Shown: piece after piece, positions 57,170 through 64,000 of the stretch
Layout of the letters: the number at the start of each line of letters is the position of its first letter
Numbering within the stretch: the first letter of the stretch is position 1
From: Dokdonia donghaensis DSW-1
GTDB taxonomy: Bacteria; Bacteroidota; Bacteroidia; Flavobacteriales; Flavobacteriaceae
Assembly (NCBI RefSeq): GCF_001653755.1
Contig: NZ_CP015125.1
Location: 1,869,501-1,933,500, forward strand
DNA: 64,000 nt
Direction: 5' to 3'
Position numbers and translations under genes: made by a program
The notes under the pieces: model-generated
What the model was told of the DNA's origin: nothing
The model's input: the letters and a program-made list of their open reading frames with translations, nothing else
Databases searched by the model: none

Positions 57170-59572
57170 TTAACTACGTTTTTTAAATCTGTTAAAGTCT
57201 AAAAACCAGCGCATACGTAAACTTAAGGTTTCTAAACCTGTGGCATCACTAAGTGTATTCACTCCGTCAAAATAGTCTCCGTTCACATTATCTGCAAAGG
57301 TAGTTTTACCCACACGATACCCTAGTGATAACTCACTTGCGGGAGCAAACTGCCAGCGTGCTACAAAGTCAAGGTTAAAGGCATTAAATGTACTGTCAAA
57401 ACCATCTGGATCTATAGAGAGATTATTTACCGCCAGGTTCCCGTCTTGCTGTAAAGCGTATTGATTTATATAATCTACTTTAATCCAGTAGTGACGTAGT
57501 CTTAGATTCATATTAATTTTTGCGTTTACCGCATAGTTGAGTTGTATTGCATTTGTAAGCTGGTTTATAGAGCGCTGGCCTATGATGATCTGTTCCTCTT
57601 GATTTGTGATATAACCTATATCGTTAGGGTTATCTGTATAATCTTGCTCAAACTCTGCAAAGAAGTGTTGCCCCAGTCTTGCACGTAAACCATAACCCAT
57701 CACGTACTGTTCTGTTTGTAGGTTGTGATTTTTATAATCTACTGCTACAAAGTAGCCAGCCCACGATAAATTTTTGTTTCGGTTAGTTTGATATTCTAGA
57801 ACTATTTCAGAGAGTGCAGGTCTATTAAAAACGCGGTCTTTTACTCGTGCTTCAAAAAAGTCTTGACGTTTTGAGACATAGCTTAGCGTGACAAACAGAT
57901 TTTGGTTACCCTTTGTCGTAGCAAAGCTTGAGAAGCGATATTGCGAGCGCTCACGTTCCATAAGGCTGTAATAAAACCGCTGCTGATGATCTAGATCTAG
58001 TTGATATTGCTGGAACCATTTCTTTGGAGCAGTATTGCGATAATTTACATTCCCACGGAAAACCATACTGTTGTTACGCTGCAAGAACCCAAAGTCATTA
58101 TTATCAAAATCTTCATCCTTTAAGTTCCAGCTCACACCTCCCGTCCAGGCGCCACTTACTTTTGATACATAAGCATTATACTCGTGTCCAAAAACGTTAT
58201 CTCCCTCCAGCCCATATTGCTGTGATACGGCTTTCTTAAAGCTAGCCCTATAAGTACGTTTTGCATTAAACCACTCATATAACAGTGCGCTAAAGTTACT
58301 GTCATAAGCATTTCCAGATCGTAACACCGAGTTATTGATAAACGTGACAGAACTATTGTTTTTGAGTTGTTTATCTATCACTAGCGCATTATAATTCGTG
58401 AGCGGATTTGTAATTACCTCTCTTACTTCATCTGTAGCGGTGTTTTTTATTTCCGCTTTCGCGAAAGCGGTTACCCCATTAAGCACCCCTATGGAGAGTC
58501 CGTTTTGTGACTTTCCGGTAAATTTTACAAGGTTTATAATATTTGAACTTGTAGGATTAGTAACCACCGTCTCATTATCTGAAAGCGTAATTGCATCTGC
58601 ATTAATGGGTCTACCACCTATGCGACGTGTAAAAAGGTAGCCGCCTTTATCAAAAAGCTCTGTTCCCTCTATAAAAAATGGACGTTGCTCTGCAAACTGT
58701 ACTTCAAAAGGAGATAGGTTAAAAACCTGGTCATCACTGCGTGCCTGGCTAAAATCTGGAATAACAGATACATCAAGCGTGTATGCATTATCAATTACAT
58801 ACTTAACATCGAGTCCAGGGTTGAGGGTGGTTTCTGTTTCGCCGCTACTGTTTGTCTCGTGTACGGCAGATACAAAGGGTACAAAAGACAGGTTGAGCGG
58901 CGGGTTTACAGGCTCGATACCTACAAGCGACCCAAACTGGTTGAGGTATCCATCTATAGTAGGATCTATGGGACTCCAGAAAGATTCTTCATTAAGCGCC
59001 CCAGAAAAACGCTGAAAGTTAATCGTAAAATCTGATAAGTCTTCTTTTGGGAAACGTATGCTATTCCACGGGATGCGTATCTCAATGTCCCAGTGAGTAT
59101 CGTACACGGTGACTTCACTTTCCCAGATAACATTAAAATTTTCGTCTGCACCGGTGTTGCCAGATATCTTACTGTCAAACTGCACACCGGCTGCCGTAAC
59201 GGTAAAGTCATACCCCTCGCGTGTTTGCCCAAAGGGATCAATTTGCACGCCAAAATAGTCTGCATTACCCACATCATCACGAGCGGTAAGGAGACGTCTT
59301 ATTTCATCTTTATCATTTGTATGGAGCACAGCGCCTACGTAAAGGTAATTATCATCATATAATACGGCAATCTCTGTTGCACGTAGAGAGGGTTGTCCAG
59401 CATTAGGTACTTTTTGTGTAAACGTCTTGATTTCTAGTTGTGCTTTCCAGACTGCCTCTGTGAGGTTTCCATCTATTTTAGGAGCCTCTCCTGTGCGATG
59501 CGCTTTAAGAGAATGCTGCGCAGTGACGCTTGCTGTGAGTAAGGTGAGTATAAAAATGAGTACTGTTTTCAT
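57170..59572 (-). CDS. DUF5916 protein with N-terminal CBM9-like domain
   Basis: 800 residues from the Met at 59572, which gives a clean signal peptide MKTVLIFILTLLTASVTAQ; the frame to 59599 adds nine unlikely residues. The N-terminal CBM9-like beta domain (about 25-210) has IDGNLTEAVWKAQL and DPFGQTREGYDF. The rest (about 230-800) is a beta-rich outer-membrane-barrel-like DUF5916 domain with PDFSQARSDDQVFNLSPFEVQFAEQRPFFIEGTELF. Probably a surface protein for carbohydrate or other binding. A palindrome copy inside is at 58453. Confidence 0.88.
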   Translation of the reverse strand: MKTVLIFILTLLTASVTAQHSLKAHRTGEAPKIDGNLTEAVWKAQLEIKTFTQKVPNAGQPSLRATEIAVLYDDNYLYVGAVLHTNDKDEIRRLLTARDDVGNADYFGVQIDPFGQTREGYDFTVTAAGVQFDSKISGNTGADENFNVIWESEVTVYDTHWDIEIRIPWNSIRFPKEDLSDFTINFQRFSGALNEESFWSPIDPTIDGYLNQFGSLVGIEPVNPPLNLSFVPFVSAVHETNSSGETETTLNPGLDVKYVIDNAYTLDVSVIPDFSQARSDDQVFNLSPFEVQFAEQRPFFIEGTELFDKGGYLFTRRIGGRPINADAITLSDNETVVTNPTSSNIINLVKFTGKSQNGLSIGVLNGVTAFAKAEIKNTATDEVREVITNPLTNYNALVIDKQLKNNSSVTFINNSVLRSGNAYDSNFSALLYEWFNAKRTYRASFKKAVSQQYGLEGDNVFGHEYNAYVSKVSGAWTGGVSWNLKDEDFDNNDFGFLQRNNSMVFRGNVNYRNTAPKKWFQQYQLDLDHQQRFYYSLMERERSQYRFSSFATTKGNQNLFVTLSYVSKRQDFFEARVKDRVFNRPALSEIVLEYQTNRNKNLSWAGYFVAVDYKNHNLQTEQYVMGYGLRARLGQHFFAEFEQDYTDNPNDIGYITNQEEQIIIGQRSINQLTNAIQLNYAVNAKINMNLRLRHYWIKVDYINQYALQQDGNLAVNNLSIDPDGFDSTFNAFNLDFVARWQFAPASELSLGYRVGKTTFADNVNGDYFDGVNTLSDATGLETLSLRMRWFLDFNRFKKRS
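58453..58470. repeat. GCTTTCGCGAAAGC palindrome, 18-bp copy with cc/gg flanks
   Basis: ccgctttcgcgaaagcgg; inside the DUF5916 gene, minus-strand reading AFAKA. Confidence 0.95.
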
Positions 59573-59815
59573 ATGGTTGGTTCTTTTGTTTGATGGCACA
59601 AAAGTGAGATCATCTATTTGATAATCAGGTTAACCACAGGTTAAGGGCTAGGTTAATGTAATAGCAAGAACACTAGTCGTTGTATTAACCTAAGAGCGAA
59701 GTACATACTGAGTAAGGGTTGCGAGCAATTTTAAGGTTAATGCTCGGTTAACGGAGAGTATTAATTATGTCTAACTGTACTTTCCCACTACATTTACAAC
59801 ATCAATCAACCACAG

Positions 59816-61210
59816 ATGAAAAGTAAATTCTCCTTATTAATAGCAATATCTGCCCTAGCATTACTAGCGTTATGTGCCATACAAGCTTATTTAATAAGTA
59901 ATACCTACGAGCTCAAAAAAACCGCTTTCTTTAATGAAACCTCAAATGCGGTTTCTGAGATTGCAAATGATAGAGAACTAGATTCTCTCTACGACGCACT
60001 TATAGAAGTAGACCTAGAAGATCACCTAGCAGATTATTTTAATGAGAGTATAACTAAGCGACAGGTGGTAGAACGATTTTACCGCAATGCAGATACTTAT
60101 AACGAGCAGTATATGCAGCGGTATGAAGCCTTGCAATTACAAAAAGAGTTGGGTTATGAGGTAGCTTATAGACAGAATTTGTTGAGCATTGTCATCATAG
60201 ACTATCCTCATACAGACACCATTTTTCCTATAAAAGACAATGAGAGAGAACGCATTTTTGGGCAGAAGTTTAAAACAGGAATTTCAAGAAGTATTAACTA
60301 TGCACGCACCTTTGATACAAATGAGTTTATAGACCGTAGAGGTGACAGTATAAGTATAAGCTCGTACGATTTTGAAGTGCGCACCACACAAGAGATACAA
60401 GTACCTAACTGGAAATCTCTAGTACTTAGAAGAATGTGGGTACTCATTGTGGGAAGTATCATTTTATTCCTTTTTGTAATAGGGTTGCTCTACTACTCAA
60501 TAAAGAACCTCATTACTCAGAAAAAAATTGCCGAGGTAAAAACAGACTTTATTAATAATGTCACTCACGAGCTCAAAACACCTCTAGCAACACTAGGTAT
60601 CGCTACCAAAAGCTTGCGCAATGAAGCTATAAAAAGCAATCCAGATGCCTTTAATAACACACTGGGTATTGTAGAGCGACAAAATAGTAGATTACAAAAA
60701 CTCATAGATCAAGTACTTACTAATAGCTTGAGCGCAGAGGAGCTACAGCTCAATAAAGAGCAGGTAAGTGACAATGTATTTTTTAAGAACCTACTTTCAG
60801 ATTTTGAGATTGCTACACAGCACGCGCATCTCACAGTTTTAAACAAGGTCTACAGTCCAGAAGTGCTCTTGCGCATAGATAGATTTCACCTCACTACGGC
60901 ACTCCTTAACGTGCTAGAGAACGCAGTAAAGTATGGTAAAGACCAAGTTACTGTAACGGTCACCACGCGCCTTGTAAATAGAAACTATTGCATTGAGATA
61001 TCAGATAACGGGACAGGTATCTCACCAGCAGACCAGAAAGCGATTTTTGACAAGTTTTATCGCGCTGGTAATAGTAATGTACATAACGTAAAAGGGCTAG
61101 GTCTCGGCCTCTATTTTACACACCAAATAATTACCGCTCACGGGGGAACGATAAGCCTTAAAAGTATAGAAAACGAGGGTAGCACCTTCACCATAAAATT
61201 GCCTTTATAA
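59816..61210 (+). CDS. sensor histidine kinase (RprX-like)
   Basis: 464-residue inner-membrane sensor kinase. Two spans: about 7-27 (LLIAISALALLALCAIQAYLI) and about 206-225 (ILFLFVIGLLYYSI), enclosing a periplasmic sensor domain. H-box NNVTHELKTPLATL with the phospho-acceptor His241; N-box LENAVKYGKD; G1 DNGTGIS; G2 GLGLGLYF. The arrangement recalls the Bacteroides RprX sensor. The stop overlaps the response-regulator start by one base, so they are co-expressed. Signal unknown. Confidence 0.93.
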   Translation: MKSKFSLLIAISALALLALCAIQAYLISNTYELKKTAFFNETSNAVSEIANDRELDSLYDALIEVDLEDHLADYFNESITKRQVVERFYRNADTYNEQYMQRYEALQLQKELGYEVAYRQNLLSIVIIDYPHTDTIFPIKDNERERIFGQKFKTGISRSINYARTFDTNEFIDRRGDSISISSYDFEVRTTQEIQVPNWKSLVLRRMWVLIVGSIILFLFVIGLLYYSIKNLITQKKIAEVKTDFINNVTHELKTPLATLGIATKSLRNEAIKSNPDAFNNTLGIVERQNSRLQKLIDQVLTNSLSAEELQLNKEQVSDNVFFKNLLSDFEIATQHAHLTVLNKVYSPEVLLRIDRFHLTTALLNVLENAVKYGKDQVTVTVTTRLVNRNYCIEISDNGTGISPADQKAIFDKFYRAGNSNVHNVKGLGLGLYFTHQIITAHGGTISLKSIENEGSTFTIKLPL

Positions 61211-61938
61211 TGATCGCAAAAAATAACATACTACTCGCCGAGGATGATTTTGATTTTGGGAGTATACTCAAGCAATATCTCGAGATACACAATTTTGAAG
61301 TTACTTGGTGTAAAGATGGGGAAGAGGCTCATAACGCTTTCGCGAAAGCGCACTCAGAAGGAGTAATCTATGACATCTGTGTTTTTGATGTGATGATGCC
61401 TAAAATGGATGGGTTTACACTTGCAGAGAAAGTGATAAGTATCAACCCAGAAGTTCCCTTTGTGTTCCTCACCGCACGTAAGATGAAGGAAGACCGCATA
61501 CAGGGGCTCAAGCTAGGAGCAGACGATTATATCGTAAAACCCTTTGAGGCAGATATACTCGTGCTACGCCTTACTAATATTTTAAAACGATCTAGACCTA
61601 ACCTCGCAAAGGTTAGACCAGATATAAATGAAATCACTGCGATAGGAAACTATCACTTTGATGCTCACAATCACACGCTCACCTTTAGAGAGACCGTACA
61701 ATCTCTCACAGAAAAGGAAGCACAGTTGATTCAGTTTTTTTATGAAAACAAAAATCAGCTACTTCGAAGAGAAGATATTCTATCTAAAATCTGGGGAAAC
61801 GACGACTTTTTCTCAGGCCGCAGTATGGACGTCTTTATCAGTCGGCTTCGAAAGTATTTTAAAGATGATTCTTCCATTTCAATTGCTAGCACAAGAGGTG
61901 TGGGATTAACCTTTACAATTGAATCATCAAAAAAATGA
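61210..61938 (+). CDS. OmpR/PhoB-type response regulator (RprY-like)
   Basis: 242-residue two-domain regulator. Receiver: acidic Asp12/13 (LAEDDFDF), phospho-Asp60 (FDVMMP), Thr/Lys of the switch (VKPFE). C-terminal winged-helix DNA-binding domain (LTEKEAQLIQFFYENKNQLLRREDILSKIWG...GRSMDVFISRLRKYF). A palindrome copy (61335-61350) falls in the receiver after EEAHN, where it encodes AFAKA and where the segment looks longer than in related regulators I can recall. Confidence 0.94.
   Translation: MIAKNNILLAEDDFDFGSILKQYLEIHNFEVTWCKDGEEAHNAFAKAHSEGVIYDICVFDVMMPKMDGFTLAEKVISINPEVPFVFLTARKMKEDRIQGLKLGADDYIVKPFEADILVLRLTNILKRSRPNLAKVRPDINEITAIGNYHFDAHNHTLTFRETVQSLTEKEAQLIQFFYENKNQLLRREDILSKIWGNDDFFSGRSMDVFISRLRKYFKDDSSISIASTRGVGLTFTIESSKK
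61335..61350. repeat. GCTTTCGCGAAAGC palindrome, 16-bp copy in the response regulator
   Basis: Reads AFAKA (residues 43-47). Confidence 0.95.
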
Positions 61939-61947
61939 ATAGATAAT

Positions 61948-61963
61948 CGCTTTCGCGAAAGCG
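61948..61963. repeat. GCTTTCGCGAAAGC palindrome, 16-bp copy
   Basis: Between the response regulator stop and the third operon gene. Confidence 0.95.
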
Positions 61964-61984
61964 GAAGACTAAAAAAGTAAGACA

Positions 61985-63247
61985 ATGAAAACAGTAAGAA
62001 ATATATGCACAGCAGCCCTCATAGGCTTAGGAATAAATGTAATTGCACAAACAGCGCCACCTGCTCCGCCAGCACCACCAGCAACGGTTTATGAAGATGC
62101 AACTACTACGGTAACCACAAACTCGTCTAATGTATCGGTAATTACCCAAAATGGTAATTTTGGAAGTGGCGGCAGTACGTCGTACTCAGTAAGTAACTCA
62201 AATGATGAGTACCGAGTAAAATCTCGTTATCCAAGCAACAGATACGCCGCTATTAAAGACTTCTTAGTAGCCGAAATGGGTACAAAAAATATGCAGTCTA
62301 GTGGGAAGGATATGGTCTGGAGTCTTGAAGGTGATGAGGATACCGTTTATGAGATTGCACTGAGTGAGAAACGCCTCAAGATTGAACTAGATAAAACAAT
62401 CGCTGCACCAGATATGATTGCAAAGTTTACAGATATGGGTAACATCTTACGTACCCTTGTTTCTGGAGGAAGCGAGCGACAAGAAATACAACGATTAGAA
62501 CGCGATGCAGACCGTGCAAGACGTGATGCAGCACGTATGCAACGAGAGGCTGCACGACTTAGGGAAGTTTCTGTAAGAGATGCTGCACGGCTAGAGAGAG
62601 AGGCACTGCGCCTCTCTAATGAAGCAGAGCGACTAGGTCTTAACTCCAAAAGAGGAGGAGGTATAGATAGTTACGTGCGTGATTTACTAGAGTTATCTAG
62701 TACAAAAACGGCAGCAAGTGATGAGAAGAGTAGTCTCTGGCAATGGCCGGAGGTACAAGAAGCCCTCATTAACACTCTAAATACTGAAGGATTACTTAAA
62801 GGTGAAGAAACTATTGTATTTGTAAAAGAAGATGCCGGAGCATATGCAAACGGTACACGCTTATCTACTACTCAATGGTCTAAGGTAAATAGCGTTTTTA
62901 GAAAATATGGTATGCAGGACGTTACAGAGGTGAGTTTCTATAAAAAGGGAAACCATATTGTTATTGTAGATGGCTTTATAGCTGTAGAAAAGATTGTAAC
63001 GTGGTTAACACGTAATGATTACATAGCTAGTTCTAGTAGATATGTAAAAATGATGCTTAACGGAAGCTCAGTTATAGTAGATAATGTTGCCTTGCCTAGC
63101 AGTGATGTTAAAAGGATAAACAGCTATTTACTTACTGAGGGAGTGATAACAGCTCCGGGCAAATCGCTTGTGATAAAGGAGACCGGTATGTCGCTGGGTT
63201 ACAGTTACGATAAAAGTACACTAGGCACCTGGGTAAGTAGGGACTAG
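61985..63247 (+). CDS. exported coiled-coil protein linked to the RprXY-like system
   Basis: 420 residues. Signal peptide ends NVIAQ. A Pro-rich stretch follows (APPAPPAPPA), then a Gly/Ser-rich region, a beta segment (DMVWSLEGDEDTVYEIALSEKRLKIELD), a long Arg/Ala-rich helix with ERDADRARRDAARM and QREAARLREV (about 160-220), and a mixed C-terminal domain. No known family is recognised. It starts 46 bp after the response regulator, with a palindrome between. Could be a periplasmic accessory or target of the sensor. A role as co-sensor is inference. Confidence 0.75.
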   Translation: MKTVRNICTAALIGLGINVIAQTAPPAPPAPPATVYEDATTTVTTNSSNVSVITQNGNFGSGGSTSYSVSNSNDEYRVKSRYPSNRYAAIKDFLVAEMGTKNMQSSGKDMVWSLEGDEDTVYEIALSEKRLKIELDKTIAAPDMIAKFTDMGNILRTLVSGGSERQEIQRLERDADRARRDAARMQREAARLREVSVRDAARLEREALRLSNEAERLGLNSKRGGGIDSYVRDLLELSSTKTAASDEKSSLWQWPEVQEALINTLNTEGLLKGEETIVFVKEDAGAYANGTRLSTTQWSKVNSVFRKYGMQDVTEVSFYKKGNHIVIVDGFIAVEKIVTWLTRNDYIASSSRYVKMMLNGSSVIVDNVALPSSDVKRINSYLLTEGVITAPGKSLVIKETGMSLGYSYDKSTLGTWVSRD

Positions 63248-63250
63248 TTT

Positions 63251-63601
63251 TTACTCCTCTTCGTCTTGAAAAGTATCTCTTGCGAGCAACTTAGGCGATA
63301 CCTTGTAGGTTGCAGAGTAGGTAAGACCTGCTTGTTTTGTTTTTGAAGTTAAGAACGCTCTTTTAAACCAGCGATGATCTGTAGCTCTTTTCTTTAAATC
63401 TTCGTGAGTGGTTGTGGAATACGGAGTTCCTTTAAAGAATGACTCAATAGTATAGATTCCCAGCCCATAATGCTCTGCACGATCTAGTACGGTTTCAAAA
63501 TCTACTTCAGAAAATTGATAAGCAGTATCTGTTCCTGATCCATCATTTTTTGGTGTTAATCCTGCAAATACTTGTTGTTCTAAAAACTCTGATTTTTCCA
63601 T
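63251..63601 (-). CDS. uncharacterised small protein
   Basis: 116 residues, no signal peptide. Sequence features: FSEVDFETVLDRAEHYGLGIYTIESFFKG and DHRWFKRAFLTSKTKQAGLTYSATYKV. Not recognised. Its end converges on the RprXY-operon third gene, with only 3 bp between stop codons. Expression and function unknown. Confidence 0.65.
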   Translation of the reverse strand: MEKSEFLEQQVFAGLTPKNDGSGTDTAYQFSEVDFETVLDRAEHYGLGIYTIESFFKGTPYSTTTHEDLKKRATDHRWFKRAFLTSKTKQAGLTYSATYKVSPKLLARDTFQDEEE

Positions 63602-63660
63602 AGTGCAAAAGTCGTTATTTAATCATCAAATCTATCACGATTTATAAAATAAGAATACCC

Positions 63661-64000
63661 TTATGGTGTTTTACGCACACCCTCTAGCAATGACTTATTA
63701 AGCTTCTCGTCATCACTTGACGATGAGGTGTGTAACACAGATATATCACCTGTAGATTCTAGTACAACTGCCTCTACTTGCTCATAGGTGAGTACATTTG
63801 CCTCTCTAAGTTTGGCAATAAGTTGCCCTTTTTCAATACGAGCATACTTTAAGTTTTCTTCGAGAATAGTACTTCCATCCATAAGGAGTAGGGGTTTGTT
63901 TGATATAAGTTTGTTTATGGCAGGCACAGCACGCTGTAGGTAGGAGAAGATAAATGTGAGAACGAGTAACGCTCCCACAGCTACAGATCCGTGTGCAATA
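63661..64000 (-). CDS. DUF421/YetF-like membrane protein, C-terminal part (cut by window end)
   Basis: At least 113 residues visible on the minus strand; the gene continues past 64000. Membrane span near VAVGALLVLTFIFSYLQRAV, then the cytoplasmic YetF-C/DUF421-type domain (NKPLLLMDGSTILEENLKYARIEKGQLIAKLREANVLTYEQVEAVVLESTGDISVL). Function is not established in the family. Confidence 0.85.
   Translation of the reverse strand, partial: IAHGSVAVGALLVLTFIFSYLQRAVPAINKLISNKPLLLMDGSTILEENLKYARIEKGQLIAKLREANVLTYEQVEAVVLESTGDISVLHTSSSSDDEKLNKSLLEGVRKTP

Noticed and set aside
1..64000. The palindromes as rho-independent terminators
   Set aside because: Most have no T-run, almost no loop, and about half lie inside genes; separate terminators are found nearby (for example after guaB).
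1..64000. The palindromes as a CRISPR array or tandem repeat
   Set aside because: Copies are dispersed with kilobase spacing and no regular spacers.
1..64000. rRNA or tRNA genes
   Set aside because: No clover-leaf or rRNA signature was seen on either strand, though I could not run a covariance search.

Overview
The window looks like a chromosomal segment of a marine member of the Flavobacteriaceae, most likely Dokdonia or a close relative. Three things point there: the AT-rich base composition; Bacteroidetes-type promoters (TAnnTTTG -7 boxes such as TATTTTTG, TATCTTTG and TACTTTTG) in front of many genes; and typical family content, namely T9SS C-terminal sorting domains, SusC/FecA-style receptors with a carboxypeptidase-regulatory-like N-terminal domain, DUF4252, DUF4856, DUF5916, imelysin, and a probable sulfonolipid gene pair. 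The genus is inferred from overall impression, not from a search. I saw no rRNA, tRNA, CRISPR array, insertion sequence or prophage.

Layout. 0.2-8.1 kb: two DEAD-box helicases flank a lipoprotein subclass B1 metallo-beta-lactamase, a CDGSH Fe-S protein, CCA-adding enzyme, TsaC/Sua5, a glycosyltransferase and a divergent lipopolysaccharide-kinase-like protein. 8.3-14.6 kb: a four-gene envelope/metal-uptake operon (DUF4856 lipoprotein, imelysin lipoprotein, a gamma-glutamyl-carboxylase (GGCX) homologue, TonB-dependent receptor). 14.6-24.1 kb: a Cys-rich mini-protein, guaB, a T9SS-secreted protein, pyrG, yidC, and an ECF sigma / membrane partner / DUF4252 x2 operon. 24.4-34.4 kb: zinc metalloprotease, threonine aldolase, an abundant OmpA-type protein, YbaB, oligopeptidase B, and a PLP-enzyme pair that probably makes sulfonolipid precursors. 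34.5-41.5 kb: MscS, a membrane EEP-family hydrolase, a TlpA-like lipoprotein, a GAF protein and an HD-PycTM fusion. 41.5-49.1 kb: two huge tail-to-tail paralogues, each with a metallophosphoesterase-like domain, a kinase-like core and an Omp85-like barrel; one has lost its phosphoesterase metal ligands. 49-64 kb: a small nuclease-like protein, a T9SS endonuclease I, a second EEP paralogue, YbjQ, pirin, a Gre factor, an FAD/NAD(P) protein, a DUF5916 barrel protein, an RprXY-like two-component system with a secreted third gene, and a DUF421 protein cut by the window end.

The most striking non-gene signal is a perfect palindrome with the core GCTTTCGCGAAAGC, often extended to 18-24 bp. It occurs 19 times exactly and four more times in degenerate form, about once per 2.8 kb. 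About half the copies sit between genes. The copies inside genes are read only as AFAKA-like or LSRKR-like peptides, never in the third frame. I know of no function for it, and it is my leading candidate for an undescribed genome-wide system. The other leading candidates are the phosphoesterase/kinase-like/Omp85 pair, the GGCX homologue in the imelysin operon, and the HD-PycTM fusion.
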